DNA of 42,845 nucleotides from positions 1 to 42,845 of the forward strand of contig CALYBM010000030.1 in the NCBI GenBank assembly GCA_944412525.1, written 5' to 3'. This document shows positions 1 through 8,480 of this stretch, piece by piece. Each line of letters starts with the position of its first letter. Positions within the stretch are counted from its first letter, which is position 1. Below the pieces are notes generated by a model. It worked only from the letters and a program-made list of their open reading frames with translations, searched no databases and was not told where the DNA came from. The DNA is from an uncultured Ruminococcus sp. (GTDB taxonomy: Bacteria > Bacillota > Clostridia > Oscillospirales > Acutalibacteraceae). Both the position numbers and the translations under genes were made by a program.

Positions 1-35
1 GATTTCATTTGCGCTTGTCCTTTTAATATGCCGTG

Positions 36-1334
36 TTAAATATCGTTTCTTACGAGATCCTCATAGCTTTCACGTTTAATAATAACGCGTGATTTTCCGT
101 TATTGACCATTACCATTGCAGGCCTCGGTATTCTGTTATAATTTGAAGCCATAGAGTAGTTGTATGCACCTGTTGACAAAACAGCGATGGTGTCCCCTAC
201 CTCAACATTCGCAACCTTTGTATGCTCCTGAATAAGGTCGCCGCTGTCGCAGCATTTTCCGGCGATTGTAACGGTTTCATCAGGCTCTTTGTCCGCCTTG
301 CCTGCATTCAAAACCGTGTAATCAGACTGATACAGCGCATAACGAATATTGTCGGTCATACCGCCGTCAACCGAAACATAAGTCCTTGCGTTAGGAATTA
401 CCTTCTTACCGCCGACAGTATACAAAGTAATTCCTGCTTCACCCACAACCGATCTGCCGGGCTCTATATAAATAAACGGAACGGGAAGACCGTATTTGTC
501 AGATTTAGCCTTGACAGCTACAGAAACCTTTTCCATGTAATTTTCATACGGAACAGGCTCATCCTTGCTTGTATACATAATGCCGAAGCCTCCGCCGAGG
601 TTGAGCTCGGATATCGTTATATTGAGCTCCTTTTTGATCTTGGCTATAAAGTCCATCATAATTTCAGCAGCAGTAACAAACGGCTCAATGTCAAATATTT
701 GAGAACCGATATGACAGTGCAGCTCTTTAAGAGAAACATTATCAAGCTTCAAAGCTTCTTTTACTGCCTCAAAAGCCTCACCTGTTTCGAGCGCAAAACC
801 AAACTTTGAATCAATCTGACCTGTTCTTATAAAATTATGAGTGTGAGCATCAACACCGGGCTTGATTCTAAAAGAAATATTTACCTTCTTCCCCATTTCA
901 CCTGCAATTTGATTAAGCAATTCAAGCTCATAAAGGTTATCAACAACAAATTTTCCTACATTTGCTTCTATCGCAAATCTTATTTCATCGGCAGTTTTAT
1001 TGTTGCCGTGGAAATGAACCTTTTCCATAGGAAAGCCTGCCTTAAGTGCGGTATAAATCTCACCGCCCGAAACTACATCAAGTCCGATATTTTCTTCCTT
1101 TGCAATTCTGCAAAGCTCCTTACACGAAAGAGCCTTACTTGCATAAAGGGGCATACCGTTACCGCCGTAATATTTCTTAAAAGAATTAACATATGCTCTG
1201 CAAGTTTCTCTGATAACATTTTCATCAAGGACATAAAGCGGCGTTCCGTATTCCTTAGCAAGCTCCAAAGTATCACAGCCGCCTATGGTAAGGTGTCCCT
1301 TTTCATTCACATTTAGACAATCATTTACAAACAT
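36..1334 (-). CDS. lysA: Diaminopimelate decarboxylase
   Basis: Makes L-lysine from meso-diaminopimelate in the cytosol, the last step of the DAP pathway. The 432-residue protein is full length for the family. It is a PLP-dependent alanine-racemase-fold enzyme: PLP lysine K67 in PLYASKALS, HCHIGSQ at 206-212, the phosphate-binding GGGFG at 247-251, EPGR at 291-294, the CDSGD motif at 362-366 (catalytic Cys) and a YNYSMASNYN segment at 391-400. The ATG has a good GGAGG ribosome site, and only 3 nt separate it from the engB stop, so lysA is probably the last visible gene of the lon-engB-lysA run. No lysine riboswitch fits in the gap. Family assignment is very secure. Confidence 0.97.
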   Translation of the reverse strand: MFVNDCLNVNEKGHLTIGGCDTLELAKEYGTPLYVLDENVIRETCRAYVNSFKKYYGGNGMPLYASKALSCKELCRIAKEENIGLDVVSGGEIYTALKAGFPMEKVHFHGNNKTADEIRFAIEANVGKFVVDNLYELELLNQIAGEMGKKVNISFRIKPGVDAHTHNFIRTGQIDSKFGFALETGEAFEAVKEALKLDNVSLKELHCHIGSQIFDIEPFVTAAEIMMDFIAKIKKELNITISELNLGGGFGIMYTSKDEPVPYENYMEKVSVAVKAKSDKYGLPVPFIYIEPGRSVVGEAGITLYTVGGKKVIPNARTYVSVDGGMTDNIRYALYQSDYTVLNAGKADKEPDETVTIAGKCCDSGDLIQEHTKVANVEVGDTIAVLSTGAYNYSMASNYNRIPRPAMVMVNNGKSRVIIKRESYEDLVRNDI

Positions 1335-1337
1335 ATC

Positions 1338-1940
1338 TCATACCTCCGTATTATTAAAATCCAAAACAGATTTTTCAATCAGCTTCCTGATTTCATCATT
1401 TCCAAATCCCGTTTGAGCAGAAAAAGGAATCAACTCAATATGCTCTATCGTGCTGAATATTTCCTTGTAATACTGCATTTGTTTTTCAAACTGCGTCTTT
1501 TTAAGCTTATCGCTTTTTGCAAGAACAGCGGCAAAATTAAATCCTCCCCTGTAGAGATAATCAATCATATGCAAATCGTCATCTGTAGGAGGATGACGCA
1601 AATCAAGAATCTGAATAACAAGAGCACGCCTGCGGTCTTGGTTAAAGTATCCCTCAACAAGCTTTGCCCATCGGTCTTTTTCCGCTTTAGATACCTTTGC
1701 ATAGCCGTAACCGGGCAAATCTACCATTCTGAATTCTTTTAATTTATAAAAATTAATGGTAGCCGTCTTTCCCGGCTGCGAGCTTACTCTTGCAAGTGCT
1801 TTTCGTTGAACCAGCTTATTTATAAGAGATGATTTGCCCACATTGGAATGTCCGGAAAACACAATTTCCGGCATATCCGATTTAGGAAGCTGATCCACCT
1901 TGCCCGCTGCAAATTCAAAGCTTACCTCATTAAAATTCAT
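1338..1940 (-). CDS. engB: Ribosome-biogenesis GTPase EngB/YsxC
   Basis: TRAFAC-class GTPase needed for assembly of the large ribosomal subunit. The 200 residues show the P-loop GHSNVGKS (30-37), a G2 threonine region around 59-61, DLPGYG (74-79, G3), KSDK (142-145, G4) and SAQTG (174-178, G5), all in the order of the EngB family. It sits directly downstream of lon (13 nt gap), the same lon-ysxC neighbourhood as in Bacillus, and 3 nt upstream of lysA. Expression is most simply by read-through from lon. The length is normal and nothing is missing. Confidence 0.97.
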   Translation of the reverse strand: MNFNEVSFEFAAGKVDQLPKSDMPEIVFSGHSNVGKSSLINKLVQRKALARVSSQPGKTATINFYKLKEFRMVDLPGYGYAKVSKAEKDRWAKLVEGYFNQDRRRALVIQILDLRHPPTDDDLHMIDYLYRGGFNFAAVLAKSDKLKKTQFEKQMQYYKEIFSTIEHIELIPFSAQTGFGNDEIRKLIEKSVLDFNNTEV

Positions 1941-1953
1941 TCTGCTCTCTCAC

Positions 1954-4362
1954 CTACTGTCTGATTGTTGCCGCATTGCCGTTATTTTGTTTTGCTATTA
2001 CTCTCGGCTTGTCCCAATCTTTTTCTGTCACCTTAATAGCATCATTTACAGCTATTGCGATTACATCTTTAAGGCTTTCAACCGAAACAAAGTTGATTTT
2101 AGATAAAACCGCTTTATCAATATCAGCTAAATCGGGTTCATTATCTTTCGGGATAATAACTGTGCTGATACCGTATTTATACGCAGCCATACTCTTTTCT
2201 TTGAGTCCGCCTATCGGCAGTACCTTGCCGCGTAGAGTAATTTCACCCGTCATCGCAATATCGCATCTGACAGGCTTAGAAGACAATGCCGAGTAGATTG
2301 CGGTTGCCATTGTTATGCCTGCGGAAGGACCGTCTTTCGGGACGGCTCCTTCGGGTGCGTGAATATGTATATCCTTTTCCTTATAAAAATCAGGGTCGAT
2401 ACAAAGCACATCGCTGTGACATCTTATGCAGGATATTGCGGTTTTTGCGGATTCCTGCATCACATCACCGAGTGAACCTGTAAGCTCAATCTTTCCTGTA
2501 CCGGGCATAACAGCAACCTCTATTGGTAGAAGCTCACCGCCTACAGAAGTCCACGCAAGACCGTTTACTACTCCGATCTCATCCTTTTGAGTGAATTTAT
2601 CGGAAATGTATTTCTTATTGCCGAGCATATCATGGATAGATTTTTCGTCAATTTTAAATGATTCCTTGTTTTCCTCAAGTTTTTTTACAGCGCATTTTCT
2701 CAATATCGAAGCGATCAAACGCTCAAGTGTACGCACACCTGATTCTCTTGTATAATAATCAATCAAATAGTATATACCCTTTTGAGTGAACTTGACTTCT
2801 TTGCTTGTAAAGCCGCATAAATCAAGCTGCTTTGGTATTAGGTGCTTTTTTGCGATATTAAACTTTTCTTCTCTTGTGTAGCTGTTAAGCTCAATTATCT
2901 CCATTCTGTCACGCAAAGGTGCAGGAATAGATGAAATATCATTTGCTGTGGTAATAAACATAACATTTGATAAATCAAACGGTATGTCAATATAGTGATC
3001 AACAAATTTATTATTTTGCTCGCTGTCAAGGACTTCAAGTAAGGCAGATGTGGGATCTCCTTTATAGTCGGCTGACAGCTTGTCTATCTCATCAAGTATA
3101 AGCACGGGATTGTTAGTTCCTACCGCCTGAATTGCAGAAATAATTCGGCCGGGTATTGAGCCTATATATGTACGCCTATGTCCTCTTATTTCTGCTTCAT
3201 CTCTCACACCGCCGAGAGCTATTCTATAGCTTTCTCTGTCGATTGCCTTGGCGATAGACTGAGCAATGGGAGTCTTGCCGACTCCGGGAGGGCCTGCAAG
3301 GCAGATTATTTGACCTTTTTGCTTTTCGCTGAGCTTCCTGACTGCAAGCTGCTCAATAATTCTTTGTTTGATTTTTTCAAGACCAAAGTGGCTTTTATCA
3401 AGGTCTTTTCGTATTTTTGAAATTATAATCTTATCCTTTGAAGAATTATTCCACGGCAAAGAAATTACCGTGTCGAGATAAGATCTTATAACGGACGCTT
3501 CCTGACTGCCGAAAGGCATTTTCATAAGCTTTTGACATTCTCTCATAAGAGTATCCTCAGATTTGCTGTCAAGATGAAGCTCTTCTATCTTAGCGGCATA
3601 CGCTTCAGCTTCGGCGGAAGGGTTGTCGTCCTCTCCCAGTTCTTCTTCAATAACACGCTTTTGTTCTCTTAAAAAATATTCTCTTTGGCTTTCGTCAATA
3701 CGAAGCTTAGCTTTTTTGGTAATCTCATCTTCAATTCGTAAAATGAAGTTTTCGTTTACAAGTATGTCAAATACCTCTTCAAGACGCTTTGTTTGAGAAA
3801 AAATCTCAAGAACTGACTGTTTAGCGTGATAATCAAGAATTAAATTAGAAATAATGAAGTCAGCAAGCTCACCCGGAGACTTGCAAAGAGCTACCTTAAA
3901 GATTATATCGGGAGGCATTTTGGGTGATACCTCCATATATTTTTCAAACTCTTTTTTTACCGCTCTCATAAGAGCAAAATCATTAGCCGTGTTATTATTG
4001 TCGGTATCATCAATAGGTTTTATCTCAGCCATAAGGCATTTATCATCAAAAATCGGCGTAACAATTTTTGCTCTGCACTGCCCCTCAATAACAATCCGTG
4101 TGGTATTTTCAGGCTGCTTTAAAATCTGAACAACCTTAGCAATTACACCAATACTGTATAGATCGGATATTGCAGGTTCATTCTCAACTGCGTCCCTTTG
4201 TGTTGCCAAAAAAATCAGCTGATCTTTTTTCATTGCCTTGTTAATGGCTGATATGCTCTTTCTTCTTCCCACATCAAAATGTATCAGCGATTTAGGAAAC
4301 ACAACCAATCCACGAAGCGGCAGCACCGGAACCGTTAAATTTTCTTTTATATTAAAATCCAT
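1954..4362 (-). CDS. lon: ATP-dependent protease Lon (LonA type)
   Basis: Cytosolic AAA+ protease that degrades misfolded and regulatory proteins. The 802 residues hold an N-terminal substrate-binding LAN domain (about 10-205), a coiled middle region, an AAA+ module with Walker A GPPGVGKT (357-364) and Walker B LILDEID (421-427), and the C-terminal peptidase with the Ser-Lys dyad S680 (PKDGPSAG) and K723 (GGLKEKS). The residue after the Walker A threonine is proline (P365), where I expect serine; the codon reads cleanly, so this is not an obvious error. The ATG is preceded by AAAGGAG. It lies after the clpX terminator, but I could not identify a convincing promoter of its own, so it may depend on partial read-through. 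Confidence 0.97.
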   Translation of the reverse strand: MDFNIKENLTVPVLPLRGLVVFPKSLIHFDVGRRKSISAINKAMKKDQLIFLATQRDAVENEPAISDLYSIGVIAKVVQILKQPENTTRIVIEGQCRAKIVTPIFDDKCLMAEIKPIDDTDNNNTANDFALMRAVKKEFEKYMEVSPKMPPDIIFKVALCKSPGELADFIISNLILDYHAKQSVLEIFSQTKRLEEVFDILVNENFILRIEDEITKKAKLRIDESQREYFLREQKRVIEEELGEDDNPSAEAEAYAAKIEELHLDSKSEDTLMRECQKLMKMPFGSQEASVIRSYLDTVISLPWNNSSKDKIIISKIRKDLDKSHFGLEKIKQRIIEQLAVRKLSEKQKGQIICLAGPPGVGKTPIAQSIAKAIDRESYRIALGGVRDEAEIRGHRRTYIGSIPGRIISAIQAVGTNNPVLILDEIDKLSADYKGDPTSALLEVLDSEQNNKFVDHYIDIPFDLSNVMFITTANDISSIPAPLRDRMEIIELNSYTREEKFNIAKKHLIPKQLDLCGFTSKEVKFTQKGIYYLIDYYTRESGVRTLERLIASILRKCAVKKLEENKESFKIDEKSIHDMLGNKKYISDKFTQKDEIGVVNGLAWTSVGGELLPIEVAVMPGTGKIELTGSLGDVMQESAKTAISCIRCHSDVLCIDPDFYKEKDIHIHAPEGAVPKDGPSAGITMATAIYSALSSKPVRCDIAMTGEITLRGKVLPIGGLKEKSMAAYKYGISTVIIPKDNEPDLADIDKAVLSKINFVSVESLKDVIAIAVNDAIKVTEKDWDKPRVIAKQNNGNAATIRQ

Positions 4363-4390
4363 ATTAACTCCTTTGGATATGAAAACAACT

Positions 4391-4427
4391 AAAAATTAAT
4401 AGCTGTATTGTTTTGCAATACAGCTAT
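4391..4427 (-). terminator. Rho-independent terminator after clpX
   Basis: A perfect 12-bp inverted repeat (4399-4410 pairing with 4416-4427, 5-nt loop) lies 10 nt beyond the clpX stop. On the minus strand it is followed by a T-rich stretch (TTAATTTTTAG). It probably ends most tig-clpP-clpX transcripts before lon. The U-tract is broken by two A residues, so termination may be partial. Confidence 0.7.
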
Positions 4428-4437
4428 AATCACATTA

Positions 4438-5775
4438 TCAAGACGCTGTGCTGCGTTTCTGACGCTTCGTTGCATCCTTTTTTGCTAAACTATTCTTGTT
4501 TACGGAATTTTTTTCTTTTCTCCTTGTAATTTGAGGCTGAGCATTAGAAGTAATAACATCTTTTGTGATGATTATTTTTTCTATAGTGCTGTCAGAAGGA
4601 GTTTCAAACATTAGCTCTGTTAGTATTCCCTCAATTATGCCTCTCAAGCCTCTTGCGCCCGTGTGCTGTTCCTGTGCCTTATGAGCAATTTCCTTTAATG
4701 CGTCCTCTTCAAAATAAAGCTCCACATTGTCAAGCTCAAAAAGCTTTTTGTACTGTGAAATAATAGAATTTTTGGGAACAGTCAGTATTTTAATCAGAGC
4801 ATCAGTATCAAGACCGCTCAATGCGGTAATGACAGGCAATCGTCCGATAAGTTCGGGAATAATACCGTACTTTACAAGATCGTGAGCGGTAACATCTTTC
4901 ATCCAATCGGTTTCATCAAGCTCTGTCTTGGACTGTACAAGCGACTCAAATCCAATTACTGACGAACCCTTACGCTTTTCAACAATCTTTTCAAGTCCGT
5001 CAAATGCACCGCCGCAAATAAACAGAATATTCTTTGTATCAATCTGTAAAAAGTCCTGCTGCGGATGCTTTCTTCCGCCCTGAGGGGGAACATTGGCAAC
5101 AGTGCCCTCAACTATTTTAAGAAGAGCCTGCTGAACACCCTCACCGCTTACATCGCGGGTTATCGACGGATTCTCCGACTTCCTTGCTATTTTGTCGATT
5201 TCATCGATATAAATGATGCCTCTCTGTGCTTTTTCAATATCATAATCGGCAGCCTGAATAAGCTTTAAAAGTATGTTTTCAACATCCTCACCCACATAGC
5301 CTGCCTCTGTCAAGGTGGTTGCATCGGCAATAGCGAAAGGAACATCAAGTGCTTTGGCAAGTGTTTGAGCAAGAAGCGTTTTACCTACACCTGTAGGACC
5401 GAGCAACAAAACATTGCTCTTGGAAAACTCAACGCTGTCGTCATTAGAAAAGGCTCTTTTATAATGATTGTAAACAGCGACGCTCAATGTTATTTTAGCT
5501 GAATCCTGTCCTATTACATACTCATCTAAAATAGCTTTTATTTCCTTGGGCTTTAAGAGTTCATCCATCAAAGCGGCAGGCTCTGATGAATCAGTTCTCT
5601 TATCGGTTTGAATTTCCCTCTCAAGCTCGCCCGACTCCTCAAGAATACTCATACAAAGCTCAACACATTGGTCGCAGATATAAACTCCGTTACCCGCAAT
5701 AAGTCTGCCGACCATTTCCTGTGGCTTTCCGCAAAAAGAACAATAAATGTCCTTATCGTTATTTTTATTAGCCAT
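4438..5775 (-). CDS. clpX: ClpX ATPase, unfoldase of the ClpXP protease
   Basis: AAA+ unfoldase that selects substrates and feeds them to ClpP. The 445 residues contain the N-terminal zinc-binding domain with four cysteines (C12, C15, C34, C37), Walker A GPTGVGKT (126-133), the substrate-gripping pore loop GYVG (159-162), Walker B IIYIDE (187-192) and the IGF loop (274-276) that docks on ClpP. After the usual C-terminal domain there is a basic, lysine-rich tail of roughly 30 residues (about 416-445), which makes the protein slightly longer than most ClpX. It follows clpP by 15 nt and is the last gene before a terminator, so tig, clpP and clpX form one unit. Confidence 0.97.
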   Translation of the reverse strand: MANKNNDKDIYCSFCGKPQEMVGRLIAGNGVYICDQCVELCMSILEESGELEREIQTDKRTDSSEPAALMDELLKPKEIKAILDEYVIGQDSAKITLSVAVYNHYKRAFSNDDSVEFSKSNVLLLGPTGVGKTLLAQTLAKALDVPFAIADATTLTEAGYVGEDVENILLKLIQAADYDIEKAQRGIIYIDEIDKIARKSENPSITRDVSGEGVQQALLKIVEGTVANVPPQGGRKHPQQDFLQIDTKNILFICGGAFDGLEKIVEKRKGSSVIGFESLVQSKTELDETDWMKDVTAHDLVKYGIIPELIGRLPVITALSGLDTDALIKILTVPKNSIISQYKKLFELDNVELYFEEDALKEIAHKAQEQHTGARGLRGIIEGILTELMFETPSDSTIEKIIITKDVITSNAQPQITRRKEKNSVNKNSLAKKDATKRQKRSTAS

Positions 5776-5790
5776 CAGTAAATCCTCACC

Positions 5791-6372
5791 TTATCTTTTT
5801 TCAATAACCTTATCAATAAGTCCGTATTCGAGAGCCTGCTGTGCGGTCATAAAATTATCACGGTTAGTATCTCTTGCAATAACATCAATCGGTTGGCCCG
5901 TGTTATCAGCAAGAATTTTGTTCAAGCGTTGTTTCATATCAAGAATATGTCTTGTATGGATTTCCATATCGGTTGCCTGACCCTGAGCACCGCCTGAAGG
6001 CTGATGAATCATTATGTCGCTGTTAGGCAGAGCAAGACGCTTGCCCTTGGCACCTGCTGCAAGCAAGAACGCACCCATGCTCGCTGCCATTCCCATACAA
6101 ATCGTCGAAACATCGCATTTGATATAATTCATTGTATCAAAAATTGCAAAACCGTCCGTAACACTGCCGCCGGGGCTGTTAATATACAGACTGATGTCTT
6201 TTGTAGGATCCTGGCTTTCAAGATAAAGAAGCTGTGCGACAACAACACTGGCACTCGCACTGTTAACTTCTTCATTTAACATAATTATTCTGTCGTTTAA
6301 AAGGCGTGAATAAATATCGTATGAACGCTCGCCCCTGTTGGTTTGTTCAACTACATAAGGTATCAATGCCAT
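5791..6372 (-). CDS. clpP: ClpP serine protease subunit
   Basis: Proteolytic core of ClpXP, a barrel of two seven-subunit rings. The 193-residue protein has the complete catalytic triad: S98 in [10 protein letters not shown]123 in MIHQPSGG and D172 in RDTNRDNF. The hydrophobic N-terminal loop ([10 protein letters not shown]) fits the axial gate seen in the family. The start is the ATG at 6372, preceded by AAAGGTT. It lies between tig (54 nt gap) and clpX (15 nt gap). I saw no CtsR-like or CIRCE-like operator upstream, so heat-shock control by those repressors is not evident here. Confidence 0.98.
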   Translation of the reverse strand: MALIPYVVEQTNRGERSYDIYSRLLNDRIIMLNEEVNSASASVVVAQLLYLESQDPTKDISLYINSPGGSVTDGFAIFDTMNYIKCDVSTICMGMAASMGAFLLAAGAKGKRLALPNSDIMIHQPSGGAQGQATDMEIHTRHILDMKQRLNKILADNTGQPIDVIARDTNRDNFMTAQQALEYGLIDKVIEKR

Positions 6373-6426
6373 TTAATCATAACCTTTCTAAATTATTAAT
6401 TAACAAAATGTCAAAAAATATTCAAA

Positions 6427-7707
6427 TTACTTAATATCTGCTTTGTCCTTTATAAGTTTGAGAGCCTTTGCTACCTTGAGGTCTTCTTTTAATGAATCGG
6501 CAGGTACAGCGGTCTTTACCTTGTCAACATCCATTTTATAAGCCTCTGCCATCTTTTCATATTCCTCATCAAAGTCAGCGTCTGTTACTTCAATATTTTC
6601 TTTTTTAGCAACAGTTTCAAGTGCAAGTCTTAGCTTAACTCTCTTTTCAGCCTCTTCTTTGTACATGCCTTTGAGAGCATTAGCGTCAATACCCATGTAC
6701 TGCATGTATGTCTTCATATCCATGCCCTGAGCACGAAGACGCATTTCAAACTCTCTTACCATCTCTGAAGCTTCGTTATCATACATTGCCTCGGGAATTT
6801 CTCCCTCAAGAAGCTCCATGAGCTTATTTGCAATCTGATCGTCAATATCCTTTTCAGCCTCATCTTCAAGACGCTTTGAAATTGTTTCTTTAAGCTCTTC
6901 CTTGTATTCTTCAAGAGTTTCCTTTTCGGAAACATCCTTAACAAAATCATCATCAACTTCGGGAAGCTCTTTTGCCTTGATTTCATGAAGCTTAATTTTA
7001 AACTGAGCAGCTTTTCCCTTGAGTTCTTCAGCCTGATAATCTTCAGGGAAATTAACATCAATAGTAAATTCCTCATCGGTTTTGTGGCCTACTATCTGCT
7101 CCTCAAATCCGGGGATAAAATTACCGGAACCAAGCTTTAAGTTGTAGTTTTCAGCCTTGCCGCCTTCAAATGCCTCGCCGTCAACAAAGCCCTCAAAATC
7201 GATAACTGCAACATCACCGTCTTGTGCGGCTCTGTCTTCAACCGTAACCATTCTTGAATTACGATCTCTTACTTTTTCGATTTCCTCGTTAATAAGCTCA
7301 TCTGTTACTTCCGTTGATTTCTTTGTTACCTCAATGCCGAGATAATCCTTAATCTCCATTTCGGGCTCAACAATAATTGTTGCCTTGAAAGTAAAGCCAT
7401 CCTTTGAAGCTTCAACAGCCTCAAGTGTTTCAACCTTAACGATCTTTACATTTGCCTCCTTAGCTGCCTCATAGAGAGCTTCGGGATAGCAATCCTGCAT
7501 AGCATCCTCGTAAAAAACTTCGGAGCCGTACATTTTTTCAACGACTTTACGCGGAGCCTTTCCTTTTCTGAAACCCTGAATAGAAATGTTCTTAACCTGT
7601 CTTTTATAAACAGCATTAACAGCTTTTTCAAATGTTTCTCCGTCCACATTAACAACTAATTCATATGTATTAGCCTGTTCTGCCTTTTTACTTTCCTTTA
7701 ATGCCAT
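6427..7707 (-). CDS. tig: Trigger factor, ribosome-associated chaperone
   Basis: Binds the ribosome exit tunnel and protects nascent chains. The 426 residues show the N-terminal ribosome-binding signature GFRKGKAP (about 45-52), an FKBP-type peptidyl-prolyl isomerase domain (about 155-245, with GSGNFIPGFEEQ) and the helical C-terminal arms. The open frame extends to a TTG at 7722, but that TTG is part of the GGAGG ribosome site itself. The ATG at 7707, 8 nt after GGAGG, is therefore the start, giving a protein beginning MALKESKK. It is the first gene of tig-clpP-clpX behind a strong promoter. Confidence 0.96.
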   Translation of the reverse strand: MALKESKKAEQANTYELVVNVDGETFEKAVNAVYKRQVKNISIQGFRKGKAPRKVVEKMYGSEVFYEDAMQDCYPEALYEAAKEANVKIVKVETLEAVEASKDGFTFKATIIVEPEMEIKDYLGIEVTKKSTEVTDELINEEIEKVRDRNSRMVTVEDRAAQDGDVAVIDFEGFVDGEAFEGGKAENYNLKLGSGNFIPGFEEQIVGHKTDEEFTIDVNFPEDYQAEELKGKAAQFKIKLHEIKAKELPEVDDDFVKDVSEKETLEEYKEELKETISKRLEDEAEKDIDDQIANKLMELLEGEIPEAMYDNEASEMVREFEMRLRAQGMDMKTYMQYMGIDANALKGMYKEEAEKRVKLRLALETVAKKENIEVTDADFDEEYEKMAEAYKMDVDKVKTAVPADSLKEDLKVAKALKLIKDKADIK

Positions 7708-7746
7708 TATTTTATCCTCCAATTAAAATATAATAAATATCACTTT

Positions 7747-7775
7747 ATTATAACACAACTTTTTTGATTTGCCAA
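7747..7775 (-). promoter_or_regulatory. SigA-type promoter of tig-clpP-clpX
   Basis: On the minus strand TTGGCA (7770-7775) and TATAAT (7747-7752) are separated by exactly 17 nt. Transcription would begin near 7740, giving a leader of about 33 nt before the tig ATG. The -10 matches consensus and the -35 differs at one position. Confidence 0.8.
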
Positions 7776-7790
7776 TAGATAAATAACAAT

Positions 7791-8480
7791 TTATCTTATC
7801 AACAAAGGTGTAAATGACAGTCTGTCACATGAAATAAGCTTTAAATCTATGCCCTTATAATTGCCTTCATATGCATTATTAATTCCTTTTTTTCCGTGAA
7901 TATGCCCGTAAAAGCATTTTTTGATCCCGTATTTTAAGAGAATATCGACTATCTCTTTACACTCAACGCCGCCGAAAACAGGCGGATAATGCAGAAAAAC
8001 GACGGGCGTCTTTTCGCTTTTTAAAGCGGACTCAATAGATGTAATCAACCTGCCTATCTCACGGTTAAGCACTTTTACATCTTCGGGAGTGTCATTTTCA
8101 AGAAACCAGCCCCTTGTTCCGCATATCGAATAGTCATCGCAAACATAGGAATTGTTAAACAATACGGAAATCGTGTCAAAGGAATTATCTGCAAGAAATT
8201 TATCGATTTTGTTTTTTGTTCCCCACCAATAATCGTGATTGCCCTTTATAAAAATCTTCTTTCCGGGCAAGTTGTTGATGAATTTAAAATCTTCATATGT
8301 TTCTTCAAGCTTCATTGCCCAGGAAATATCGCCGCCGATAACTACTGTGTCGGAATCTTTAACTATTTTTCTCCAGTTATTTTCAAGTCTCACGGTATAA
8401 TTTTCCCAGCCTGTGAAAATATCCATAGGCTTATCCTCACCGAGGGACAAATGCAAATCGGCAATAGCAAACAAAGACAT
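7791..8480 (-). CDS. Calcineurin-like metallophosphoesterase
   Basis: Predicted cytosolic phosphohydrolase of 229 residues. The two-metal motifs are all visible: D8 and H10 in IADLHLS, GGDISW (49-54), GNHDYWW (80-86), H164 in LHYPP and GHIHG (192-196). Orthologs occur across clostridia as a predicted phosphohydrolase whose substrate I do not know. Its ATG overlaps the thrC stop by one base (TAATG), so translation is probably coupled to thrC. The last codons overlap a short AT-rich inverted repeat (7778-7795). The family call is secure; the physiological substrate cannot be told from the sequence. Confidence 0.9.
   Translation of the reverse strand: MSLFAIADLHLSLGEDKPMDIFTGWENYTVRLENNWRKIVKDSDTVVIGGDISWAMKLEETYEDFKFINNLPGKKIFIKGNHDYWWGTKNKIDKFLADNSFDTISVLFNNSYVCDDYSICGTRGWFLENDTPEDVKVLNREIGRLITSIESALKSEKTPVVFLHYPPVFGGVECKEIVDILLKYGIKKCFYGHIHGKKGINNAYEGNYKGIDLKLISCDRLSFTPLLIR

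Noticed and set aside
222..809. Long plus-strand open frame opposite lysA
   Set aside because: It lies entirely opposite the coding sequence of lysA, has no ribosome site or promoter, and its protein shows no recognisable domain.
6756..7076. Minus-strand alternative frame inside tig
   Set aside because: Overlaps the intact tig coding frame and gives a Lys/Arg/Leu-rich product without family features.
7705..7722. TTG at 7722 as the tig start
   Set aside because: The TTG is made from the first bases of the GGAGG ribosome site; the ATG at 7707 is the proper start.
7778..7795. AT-rich inverted repeat at the end of the phosphoesterase as a terminator
   Set aside because: The stem is 7 AT pairs and no T-run follows on the minus strand.
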